In this document: in pieces, positions 6,494 through 13,349 of the stretch
How the letters are laid out: each line of letters starts with the position of its first letter
Position numbering within the stretch: the first letter of the stretch is position 1
From: Nitrospira bacterium HGW-Nitrospira-1
GTDB lineage: Bacteria; Nitrospirota; Thermodesulfovibrionia; Thermodesulfovibrionales; UBA6898
Reading direction: 5' to 3'
Length of the DNA stretch: 14,596 nucleotides
Assembly (NCBI GenBank): GCA_002839535.1
Contig: PGYF01000012.1
Location: 1 to 14,596, forward strand
Notes under the pieces: model-generated
Database searches by the model: none
Told to the model about the DNA's origin: nothing
The model's input: only the letters and a program-made list of their open reading frames with translations
Translations under genes and position numbers: made by a program

Positions 6494-7106
6494 ATGGAAT
6501 TGATAAAAACCTTATTTGATATTTTTATGCATATAGACAGACACCTGGGCGCCGTCATATATGATTATGGCGTCTGGACCTATTTGATACTGTTTCTCAT
6601 CATCTTCTGCGAGACAGGGCTTGTGGTGACTCCGATCCTCCCCGGTGATTCCGCTTGATGTCGTGTGGTTGTTCGGCCTTTTGAGTGTTGCCGCAGTTGC
6701 AGGCGATACTCTTAACTACTGGGCAGGACATTACCTGGGGCCAAAGGTATTCCACAAGAAAAATGTGCGCTTCCTGAACATGGAATATCTTGACCGGGCT
6801 CACCGGTTCTATGAAAAACACGGGGGCAAGACGATCATCATCGCACGGTTCATGCCCATAATCCGCACATTTGCGCCCTTTGTGGCAGGAATCGGAAAGA
6901 TGACCTATATACACTTTATCAGCTATAACATTATTGGCGGCATACTCTGGATCGCAACCTTTGTCTTCGGAGGCTATTACTTCGGGAATATTCCTTTAGT
7001 CAGGAGAAACTTCACCCTCGTCATCCTTGCCATAATCATACTTTCCGTAATGCCGGTGATTATCAAGTTCCTGCGGCATAAATTCAGGTCATCCGTAACT
7101 GCGTAA
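6494..7106 (+). pseudogene. DedA-family membrane protein with an out-of-frame internal deletion
   Basis: DedA (SNARE-associated/VTT) proteins are inner-membrane proteins, some of them undecaprenyl-phosphate or phospholipid translocases. The first part (6494-6658) encodes 54 residues with the family start, including FCETGLVVTPILPGDS, then meets TGA at 6656. The rest, one frame over (to 7106), carries PLDVVWLFGLLSVAAVAGDTLNYWAGHYLG, the FMPIIRTFAPFVAGIG motif and the last membrane segments. Relative to homologues such as E. coli YqjA, about 14-15 residues normally found after LPGDS (small hydrophobic run) are missing, so the defect is a deletion of roughly 40-50 bases, not a single-base slip. 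TGGAGG (6478-6483) precedes ATG 6494. A GTG at 6645 could start the 3' part but would give only a partial protein. Confidence 0.82.
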
Positions 7107-7120
7107 ACCGGGCTGCTTTT

Positions 7121-7330
7121 TTAGCCCATATTATTCATAAATCATTGCAGAATAAGGCGGAATATAGCACTCTCGCTCATTCTCGGTCGCCTCAGGCGAC
7201 CTCCGAGGCTTTTGCCTCTTTATCTCAGAGAAGCACACTGTTGGAATATCAGCTAAAAAAATCCGCTCCAATACTATACTCCGCCTTATTCATGGACGAT
7301 TTGTCCGAAATTTATGAATTATGTGGGTTA
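7121..7330. repeat. Palindromic dispersed element, copy 2
   Basis: Outer ends: TTAGCCCATATTATTCATAA on the left against the reverse complement of AAATTTATGAATTATGTGGG plus TTA on the right. Inner core 7151-7290 (AATAAGGCGG ... CCGCCTTATT). The central hairpin is GGTCGCC TCA GGCGACC, so the C-G pair of copy 1 is T-A here. It sits exactly between convergent genes (the DedA gene on +, the GH57 gene on -), 15 bases from each stop. As a long hairpin it could terminate both transcripts. It accounts for most of the 238-base gap 7107-7344. Confidence 0.87.
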
Positions 7331-7344
7331 GGATGATTTTTATT

Positions 7345-9522
7345 TCAGCGCCACATAAGCGCTTCAAAGTCCGGAGTGGGCACGGTGATGCTGAGATATC
7401 CCCGCCATGGACACCTTTCCATCTCTTCAGTATTTTTTGTAATGGATATAACGAGATGTATTTCATCGTTTTCCCTTGCCTTTAAATCGGCAAAGGAGAG
7501 TCCGATTTCAAAAATATCCAAAACAGCGAATTCGGTTATTTCTTTTGTCATTATCCAGTTATCGTTTGATTTTTCGAAAAGCGCGGCCTTGGCGCTATTG
7601 CCTTTTAAAGGAACTGTTATCTTTATTTCTGAGGGTCTTGAGGTAAGAATCGAAAATTCCGTGCCTTCCTCAAATTCATCAAAGGGCAATTTCGAGTCAA
7701 GCCTCAGAAAGAGGAAGTCCTTATTAAATCCATAATAGATTGAAGTAATCAGGCTTTCGGACTTATGCATGCTTCCGCCTGATTTTCCTACATCAACCTG
7801 CGCCCCCTCATACCATTCATAATAGCTCGTTACCAGGCCGTCTATAGCAGGTTGTATAAATCCTCTTATTAACAGCTTCGGGGCTATTTCCCTGTCATGT
7901 CTCAATACCGGGACAAAGAGTTCAACCGGTATTTCCTTTCCCATTTCCCTGTACACCTGCATGAGATTCAGACGGAAAAGTTCATCGAATTCCTCCTGTG
8001 TTTCAGTCGTATGCTCGTCTCCATACCACCAGTTCCAGTCACTGCCTTCGGCTATGCGTATTGATTTCCATGCCTTTTCCAGGTTGTGGCCGGGGTTCTC
8101 TTTCTGAAAGCATTCGAGTCTTTCCCTTGTATCGGTAAGATAGTCCCACGAAAGATTGTCTTCCTCATGACCTATCCAAATGCCGAAATTCGCATTGATC
8201 CATGAGCCTGGATGCAGGTATTCCAGCCCTTTACCCCTGTCGAAATTGTTAATATATTCGGAAACAGTGACTGTTTTAAGACGTTCTTCCCGGGAAAGGC
8301 CCTCATAGAGATACAGGAAAAAATCGCGGCCGTCGTTTTTGTAATGCTCCCAGGCATTTTCACCGTCTAATATTATTGATACAAGATGCGGCTTGTCCAT
8401 CGGCATGGAGTTTCTGATATGCAGAAGTTTTGCCGTAAGATCGTCAGCTGCTTTTTTGGAGTCCCACCGGGAATATACGAACCCGATGAGATCGGAGAGG
8501 GTATGGTCCCTGAAGACTATCGAGACGTCTTCAAAACAATATGGCCGGTATAACGCCTGGGGATCGGTAAGATTCCCGGAACCGTCCCTGAGACTTTTTC
8601 CGAGAGAATGCGCAAGCACCCCTTCGTCTGTTGCTATCCACTGTATGCCGTAAGAGGACATCATTCTGAGCGCCTGCTCGCTGACCGAACCTTCGGAAGG
8701 CCACATGCCGGAAGGCCTGCAGCCGAACACTTTTTCAAAATACGTTATCCCGGTCTCTATCTGCTTTCGCGCATCTTCCGGGCAGGCAAATCTGCGCCTC
8801 GGAAGGTTTACCCCCGGCATTGCTGTTCGCGCAATATCCGTATCGCATAGAAGGGGGGCGATGGGGTGGTAAAAGGGCGACAGAGAGAGTTCCACCTGTC
8901 CAGTCGACGCCATTTGTCTGTATGCCGGAATAATCCTTTTCAAAATTTCCATTTGTTTTTCGATCAGAAGGCTTTTTTCATCTTCCGTATAATTGCGTCC
9001 TTTTTCAACGAGCATCTTCAGAAAAGGATCGTTCTCCCGGAAAAACGGATCGATCCAACAGAGATTGAAGAGCGTCTGGAGGTCGAGAAAATCCGTTTCA
9101 GTAAAATATTTAATTGTGCGGACAAGGTCGCTCTTTATGAAATGGGCGCCTCTTTTGACGAGCAGTTCGTAATAACGGGGGAAGGGCTTGATCATGTTTT
9201 CCCAGTTCGCAAGAAAGAAGTTTTCGAGGATAAACATCTTTTCGTCAGCGCTAAGGTCTGAGGCTTTTTTTCTGGTTGCCTCCAAAAAAGAGTCTTTTGC
9301 GTTATTTTCCGTATAATCGTTCAGTTGTTCAAGCAATGAAGGGACGAGATTGAAGTTTTGTTTGATCGCCGGAAAATCCTTTAGTATTTCGAGCATGTCG
9401 AGATAGTCTTTGGTCCCGTGGAGCCTGACCCATGGCAGCCTGTAGATATCTGTAGATGGGTCTTTGTAATAGGGCTGGTGCATATGCCAGAGGAAGGAAA
9501 TGTAAAGCGGGTTATTTGTCAT
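7345..9522 (-). CDS. Glycoside hydrolase family 57 protein (alpha-amylase/amylopullulanase-like)
   Basis: This 725-residue protein probably hydrolyses or remodels alpha-1,4 (possibly alpha-1,6) glucans such as glycogen. GH57 hallmarks: HMHQPYY at residues 13-19 (conserved region 1), MWPSEGSVSEQ with the likely catalytic nucleophile E277, TDEGVLAHSL, and LDGENAWEHY with the likely acid/base D386. The E-to-D spacing of 109 is close to that of GH57 amylopullulanases. SDWNWWYGDEHTTE follows the catalytic domain. A C-terminal beta-rich domain (about 550-725) resembles those seen in GH57 amylopullulanase relatives. I start at ATG 9522; a frame from 9558 adds 12 residues (MGCPGRTNISLS) inside the upstream gene. 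No signal peptide, so a cytoplasmic enzyme is inferred. It overlaps the ftsB-like gene by 11 bases, suggesting coupling. Exact substrate is not determinable. Confidence 0.88.
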   Translation of the reverse strand: MTNNPLYISFLWHMHQPYYKDPSTDIYRLPWVRLHGTKDYLDMLEILKDFPAIKQNFNLVPSLLEQLNDYTENNAKDSFLEATRKKASDLSADEKMFILENFFLANWENMIKPFPRYYELLVKRGAHFIKSDLVRTIKYFTETDFLDLQTLFNLCWIDPFFRENDPFLKMLVEKGRNYTEDEKSLLIEKQMEILKRIIPAYRQMASTGQVELSLSPFYHPIAPLLCDTDIARTAMPGVNLPRRRFACPEDARKQIETGITYFEKVFGCRPSGMWPSEGSVSEQALRMMSSYGIQWIATDEGVLAHSLGKSLRDGSGNLTDPQALYRPYCFEDVSIVFRDHTLSDLIGFVYSRWDSKKAADDLTAKLLHIRNSMPMDKPHLVSIILDGENAWEHYKNDGRDFFLYLYEGLSREERLKTVTVSEYINNFDRGKGLEYLHPGSWINANFGIWIGHEEDNLSWDYLTDTRERLECFQKENPGHNLEKAWKSIRIAEGSDWNWWYGDEHTTETQEEFDELFRLNLMQVYREMGKEIPVELFVPVLRHDREIAPKLLIRGFIQPAIDGLVTSYYEWYEGAQVDVGKSGGSMHKSESLITSIYYGFNKDFLFLRLDSKLPFDEFEEGTEFSILTSRPSEIKITVPLKGNSAKAALFEKSNDNWIMTKEITEFAVLDIFEIGLSFADLKARENDEIHLVISITKNTEEMERCPWRGYLSITVPTPDFEALMWR

Positions 9523-9835
9523 ACTTAAAGATATATTCGTTCGGCCTGGACAGCCCAAATTCTTCTCTGGCGAGTTTTTCCCGGTAAAAAGGATCTTCTT
9601 TGAGGAGTTTTAATTGTGTCCTGAACTGTTCGTTCTGCCTGTTTATCTCGGCGATCTGATTTTGCAGATTTATTTTTGTTCTGTTCAGCTCGAGATAGCG
9701 AAACAGTCCCATATCGCCGAAGACAAGACTGATGGCCAGATATATAAAACTCAGGATGACAAATGTCAAAAAGATGAGTTTCTTTTTCTTGATTTCGGCA
9801 ACGACCTGTTTCCTTAAAAGGTTTTGGACGCTCAT
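9512..9835 (-). CDS. FtsB/DivIC-family septum formation initiator
   Basis: A 107-residue bitopic membrane protein: basic cytoplasmic N-terminus (KKKK), one transmembrane segment (about residues 20-40) and an extracytoplasmic coiled coil (about 48-80, LNRTKINLQNQIAEINRQNE), then the conserved DPFYREKLAREEFGL segment. FtsB-type proteins join FtsL and FtsQ in the division complex and activate septal peptidoglycan synthesis. The TAATG junction with eno (one-base overlap, 9835) implies translational coupling, and eno-ftsB is a common gene pair in bacteria. Its own 3' end overlaps the GH57 start by 11 bases. I leave the symbol blank because FtsB and DivIC cannot be told apart here. Confidence 0.88.
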   Translation of the reverse strand: MSVQNLLRKQVVAEIKKKKLIFLTFVILSFIYLAISLVFGDMGLFRYLELNRTKINLQNQIAEINRQNEQFRTQLKLLKEDPFYREKLAREEFGLSRPNEYIFKYDK

Positions 9836-11109
9836 TATTTTAAATTATAGAACGCTTCTTTCCCTCTGTACAGAGCTGCGTCTGAAAGTTCTTCCTCAAT
9901 GACAAGCAGTCTGTTGTATTTTGCTGTCCGTTCGCTCCTTGCCATGGAGCCGGTTTTGATAAACCCGGTATTGCAGGCAACCGCAAGGTCGGCGATTGTT
10001 GTATCTTCGGTCTCGCCTGATCTATGGGAAATCACTGCTGTATATCCTGCGGTCTTTGCCATTTCAACAGCATCGAGTGTTTCTGTAAGTGTGCCGATCT
10101 GGTTCAGTTTGATAAGGATCGAATTGGCGATCCTGCGGTCTATACCTTTTTTGAATATTTTTGTGTTGGTAACGAAGACATCGTCTCCGACGAGCTGGAC
10201 CTTTTTCCCGAGAGCAGACGTCATTGCCTCCCAGCCTTTCCAGTCGTTTTCAGAAAGCCCGTCCTCGATGGACATGACCGGATACCTCGAGATTATCTTA
10301 TCGTAATATTCAATAAGATAGTCAGACGAGACCTTTTTCCCTTCAAAACGGTAAGAACCTTTCTCACAAAACTCTGATGCTGCTGCGTCAAGGGCAATCA
10401 AAATGTCTTTACCCGCTTTGTACCCTGAATCCTCTATGGCCTCGAGGATCAGTAAAATCGCTTCTTCGTTGGTTTTCAGATTCGGCGCAAACCCTCCCTC
10501 ATCCCCTGAGGAGGTATTCAGCCCTTTTTTATGCAGAATCTTCTTGAGGGTATGAAATACTTCGGAGCCTGCCCTGACAGCAGACGAAAAGTCTGCGACG
10601 CCTGCGGGCATTATCATGAATTCCTGGATGTCGAGATTGTTGTCGGCATGCGCGCCTCCGTTAAGAATATTCATCATGGGCACAGGGAGAGTCTTGGCAT
10701 TGCACCCGCCGATATACCGGTATAAAGGCATGCCTGACTCTATGGCTGTTGCCTTCGCAAGCGCAAGAGAGACTCCCAGCATGGCGTTTGCTCCGAGTCT
10801 TTTTTTGGTCTCGGTGCCGTCTAATTCGATCAGGAGGTTGTCAATGAAAACCTGGTCTTCTGAGGCGAGCCCCCTGAGCCGCGGAGCTATCTCCTCAAGG
10901 ATGTTCCTGATGGCCTTTTGAACACCCTTGCCGTGGAATCTCTTTCCTCCGTCTCTAAGTTCCAGAGCCTCCCGTTGGCCTGTTGAAGCGCCTGACGGCA
11001 CAGCAGCCCTGCCTATGACACCGCTGTCAAGGTATGCGTCAACTTCAATGGTTGGATTTCCTCTTGAATCAATGATCTCCCTTGCAATAAGGTCTGTTAT
11101 TTCTCCCAT
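9835..11109 (-). CDS. eno: Enolase (2-phospho-D-glycerate hydro-lyase)
   Basis: This 424-residue enzyme interconverts 2-phosphoglycerate and phosphoenolpyruvate in glycolysis and gluconeogenesis and is also a common RNA-degradosome partner. It is complete, with every hallmark: the N-terminal IIDSRGNPTIEVD, the mobile loop AAVPSGASTGQREALELRDG, LNGGAHADNNLDIQEFM (150-164), SGDEGGFAPN with the general acid E204, Mg ligands D241, E282 and D309, the catalytic base K334 (LIKLNQIGT) and SHRSGETEDT (361-370). The C-terminus RSERTAKYNRLLVIEEEL is typical. AGGAG at 11116-11120 lies 6 bases before ATG 11109. It leads the eno-ftsB-GH57 cluster and nothing looks altered. Confidence 0.98.
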   Translation of the reverse strand: MGEITDLIAREIIDSRGNPTIEVDAYLDSGVIGRAAVPSGASTGQREALELRDGGKRFHGKGVQKAIRNILEEIAPRLRGLASEDQVFIDNLLIELDGTETKKRLGANAMLGVSLALAKATAIESGMPLYRYIGGCNAKTLPVPMMNILNGGAHADNNLDIQEFMIMPAGVADFSSAVRAGSEVFHTLKKILHKKGLNTSSGDEGGFAPNLKTNEEAILLILEAIEDSGYKAGKDILIALDAAASEFCEKGSYRFEGKKVSSDYLIEYYDKIISRYPVMSIEDGLSENDWKGWEAMTSALGKKVQLVGDDVFVTNTKIFKKGIDRRIANSILIKLNQIGTLTETLDAVEMAKTAGYTAVISHRSGETEDTTIADLAVACNTGFIKTGSMARSERTAKYNRLLVIEEELSDAALYRGKEAFYNLK

Positions 11110-11139
11110 GTCATTCTCCTTTCACCTTACAGATACTGG

Positions 11140-11170
11140 TTTATAAAGTTTCATCCTGCCTGACGCGCAA
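11140..11170 (-). promoter_or_regulatory. Possible promoter of the eno cluster
   Basis: On the - strand TATAAA (complement of 11140-11145) is preceded by TTGCGC (11165-11170) at a long 19-base spacing; TTTATA gives 17 with a weaker box. It is the best candidate between lpd and eno and leaves a leader of about 25 bases. The call is weak. Confidence 0.3.
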
Positions 11171-11173
11171 CTT

Positions 11174-11202
11174 GTGAAGAACCCTGTGCCAAGAGCACAG
11201 GG
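11174..11202. repeat. 29-bp hairpin repeat, copy B
   Basis: Identical over 29 bases to 3391-3419. The perfect 8-bp stem CCCTGTGC / GCACAGGG has a CAAGA loop. Read on the - strand it is followed by TTCTTC, so it could act as a weak terminator between lpd and eno. Flanking bases differ from copy A, so only this unit is shared. Confidence 0.8.
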
Positions 11203-11233
11203 CGTCAAAAGTCAAAACAAATTTATTCTGTCA

Positions 11234-11254
11234 TTCTCCGGCTTGACCGGAGAA
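11234..11254. repeat. Small dRS3-like hairpin repeat downstream of lpd
   Basis: TTCTCCGG, loop CTTGA, CCGGAGAA form a perfect 8-bp stem framed by GTCA before and TCCAG after. This layout (GTCATTC..., palindrome, ...GAATCCAG) matches the dRS3-type dispersed repeats known in Neisseria and many other genomes. It sits 45 bases past the lpd stop and may double as a terminator. Together with the 29-bp repeat it explains the 189-base gap 11110-11298. Confidence 0.6.
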
Positions 11255-11298
11255 TCCAGTTCCTTTTTCTAAAATATAACATATAGTTATTCAATGAT

Positions 11299-12696
11299 TC
11301 ACTTTTTGGGAACATTTTTGGGAACATGGACAGCCTCTCCATGCACATCCAAAGCAGCTTCCATAACGCCCTCTGCCAGCGTCGGATGGGCATGAATTGT
11401 CTCAGCAATATCCCTGACCGTGAGCCCGGCTTTCATTGCAAGCGCTGCCTCATGAATAAGGTCTGAGGCATGCGGCCCGATAATATGAGCGCCGATCAGC
11501 TTATCTGAAGATTCCTCGGCTATCAATTTTATGAAGCCCGTGATTTCACCCATTGCATGCGCCTTACCGAGTCCTCTGAATTGAAAATGACCTGTTTTGT
11601 ATTTTATGCCCTTTTCAACTGCCTGATGCTCTCTGAGGCCGACCGAGGCAATTTCAGGCGAGGTGAATATAGCGGCAGGCACGACATTATAATTGATTGC
11701 AGTTTCGATTCCCATGATGTTTTTTGCGGCAACAAGTCCTTCCCTGGAGGCCATATGGGCAAGCAGTATTCCCCCGGTAACATCGCCGGCAGCATAGATG
11801 CCGGGGACATTTGTCTCCATCTTATTGTTTACAATAATCTCGCTGCGGCTTCCTTTGTTGACGCCGACGGTTGAAAGACCAAGGTTGCCGCTGTTCAATG
11901 TCCTGCCGATAGAGACGAGCATTTTCTCCGCAACGAGTTCTTTATTGTCGGACAGGAAGGCATGCACACCGTCATCTCTTATCTCCACTTTGTCCACCCT
12001 GGTTTCGGTGATAAGTTTGATCTTTTTCTTTTTCATTTCCTTTTCAAGGAGTTCCGATATCTCGTAATCTTCTGTTGCAACCGCTCTTGGAAGCATCTCG
12101 ATAATGGTGACTTCTGTGCCGAGTTCCCGGTAAATGCAGGCGAATTCACAGCCGATGACGCCGGCCCCCACGATGAGCAGGCTTTTGGGTATGTCGGTGA
12201 GTTCAAGGGCTTCTGTGGATGACAGGATGTTTCTGCCGTCGAAGGGCAGAGCGGGGATCTGCGCAGGCCGGGACCCTGTTGCTATAATGATCGCATCAGC
12301 TTCTACTTTCTCGATGTTTCCGTCTTTTGTTCTTACCTCTATCTCTTTTGGCGAGATCAGCGCCCCCCTGCCTTCTTTTAATGTTACGCCCCAGCTTTTT
12401 AAAAGACTTCTGATGCCTTTTGCCTGGGCGCTGACCACCTTATTTTTTCTTTCGATTATTCTGGTAAGATTGGGGACAAGTTCGCCTTTGAGTTCAATCC
12501 CGAATTTGTCGAGTTCCCTGGCCTTTGAAAGGGCTTCCGAAGATGCGAGCATTGTCTTTGTGGGAATACATCCCCGGTTCAGGCAGGTTCCGCCTACCCC
12601 GGCATCCTCTATGACTGTTACCTCAGCGCCAAGCTGCGCCGCCCTGATTGCTGCGACATAACCCCCTGGGCCTGCGCCAAGGATGGCTAATTTCAT
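11299..12696 (-). CDS. lpdA: Dihydrolipoyl dehydrogenase (E3 / glycine-cleavage L protein)
   Basis: A 465-residue flavoprotein that reoxidises protein-bound dihydrolipoamide with NAD+. The FAD site GAGPGGYVAA is at residues 7-16. The redox-active disulfide is in GGTCLNRGCIPTK (C38 and C43). The NAD-binding fold has the motif GAGVIGCEFA, and the second FAD motif is IYAAGDVTGG. The dimer-interface active-site motif is HAHPTLAEG with H437 and E442. Length and motifs are complete. It overlaps gcvH by 4 bases (ATGA at 12693-12696), and partnering with GcvH suggests it serves as the L protein of glycine cleavage or its reverse. Other lipoyl complexes might share it. No gcvT or gcvP lies in the window. 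Confidence 0.96.
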   Translation of the reverse strand: MKLAILGAGPGGYVAAIRAAQLGAEVTVIEDAGVGGTCLNRGCIPTKTMLASSEALSKARELDKFGIELKGELVPNLTRIIERKNKVVSAQAKGIRSLLKSWGVTLKEGRGALISPKEIEVRTKDGNIEKVEADAIIIATGSRPAQIPALPFDGRNILSSTEALELTDIPKSLLIVGAGVIGCEFACIYRELGTEVTIIEMLPRAVATEDYEISELLEKEMKKKKIKLITETRVDKVEIRDDGVHAFLSDNKELVAEKMLVSIGRTLNSGNLGLSTVGVNKGSRSEIIVNNKMETNVPGIYAAGDVTGGILLAHMASREGLVAAKNIMGIETAINYNVVPAAIFTSPEIASVGLREHQAVEKGIKYKTGHFQFRGLGKAHAMGEITGFIKLIAEESSDKLIGAHIIGPHASDLIHEAALAMKAGLTVRDIAETIHAHPTLAEGVMEAALDVHGEAVHVPKNVPKK

Positions 12697-13079
12697 TTCG
12701 ATTCTTCTTCCACATATTTGCTGTATTCATCTGCGTCCATCAGGTCGTCGAGTTCTGAAGCGTCTTCTATTTTGATGACCGCAATCCAGCCTTTGCCATA
12801 TGGTTCTTCATTGATGACCTCTGGAGATTCCAAAAGATCTTCATTCACTTCCAGCACGTTTCCGCTGATCGGTGAGATTACAGAGGACGTTGCTTTTGTG
12901 GATTCGATCTCTGAGATTTCAGTATTTGCCTCTACGATGGAATCAACTTCAGGAAGGTCAATATATACAATATCTCCAAGAGAGTCCTGTGCATAATCAG
13001 TGATTCCTATAGCGCCCTTTTTCCCTGAAACCCTTACCCATGTGTGTTCTTTGTGATATTTGACGTTGTCAGGATTCAT
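12693..13079 (-). CDS. gcvH: Glycine cleavage system H protein
   Basis: A 128-residue lipoyl carrier protein, normal in length for GcvH. The N-terminus MNPDNVKYHKEHTWVRV is characteristic, GITDYAQDSLGDIVYIDLPEVD follows, and the lipoylated lysine is K62 in IESTKATSSV; the C-terminus has the GKGWIAVIK segment. It shuttles the aminomethyl group between GcvP, GcvT and the L protein. I start it at ATG 13079, 4 bases after a strong AGGAGG (13084-13089); a longer frame from 13115 adds 12 residues (MKLHYFFLKGGT) that translate the ribosome-binding site. It is co-transcribed with lpd through an ATGA overlap. In organisms with the reductive glycine pathway the same protein works in reverse to fix C1 units; that role is inference here. 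Confidence 0.95.
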   Translation of the reverse strand: MNPDNVKYHKEHTWVRVSGKKGAIGITDYAQDSLGDIVYIDLPEVDSIVEANTEISEIESTKATSSVISPISGNVLEVNEDLLESPEVINEEPYGKGWIAVIKIEDASELDDLMDADEYSKYVEEESK

Positions 13080-13110
13080 TGTCCCTCCTTTGAGAAAAAA
13101 ATAATGTAAT

Positions 13111-13140
13111 TTCATAGCATAGCATTTTGCGCTGTGTCAA
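13111..13140 (-). promoter_or_regulatory. Sigma70-type promoter of gcvH-lpd
   Basis: On the - strand a perfect TTGACA (complement of 13135-13140) is followed after 18 bases by TATGAA (13111-13116, 4/6). The inferred start at about 13104 leaves a 25-base leader with the AGGAGG site. There is no room for a glycine riboswitch in that leader. Confidence 0.6.
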
Positions 13141-13192
13141 GGAAGATAAAATGCTGGAGCAAAAGTAAGCCTTCAGTAAAGCGTGGAAGAAG

Positions 13193-13276
13193 CATAACCC
13201 CTCCTCACCTCCCCTTATCTTAAGGGGAGGAATAAGAACCCACATCTTAAGTTAAGAGGGGGCTGGGGGAGTTATG
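13193..13276. repeat. 84-bp imperfect palindrome between the DUF4912 gene and gcvH
   Basis: The outer arms CATAAC (13193-13198) and GTTATG (13271-13276) extend into C-rich and G-rich arms (CCCCTCCTCACC; GGGGGCTGGGGGA). Inside is a perfect 10-bp stem CCTCCCCTTA / TCT / TAAGGGGAGG (13208-13230) and a second CTTAAGTTAAG palindrome. Such CCTCCCC..GGGGAGG units are typical of dispersed intergenic repeats. It may terminate the DUF4912 gene, which ends at 13350. Apart from this and the gcvH promoter I see nothing in the 270-base gap 13080-13349. Confidence 0.6.
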
Positions 13277-13349
13277 TTCCCCAGTCCACTGAATGGTTAC
13301 GGAGCAAAACCCTTTACCCAAAAATGCAATTACATGGACGCCTTCAAAA

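Noticed and set aside
7145..7336. 63-codon open frame in repeat copy 2 (and 67 codons at 6284-6487 in copy 1)
   Set aside because: Both frames lie within copies of the palindromic element and use different frames in the two copies, so the peptides are unrelated. They lack ribosome-binding sites and are by-products of the repeat.
9523..9558. Extended GH57 N-terminus from 9558
   Set aside because: The extra 12 residues translate the ftsB-like C-terminus region in another frame. The GH57 HQP region follows ATG 9522 at normal distance.
13080..13140. Glycine riboswitch upstream of gcvH
   Set aside because: The leader from the predicted start site is only about 25 bases and contains no aptamer-like structure.
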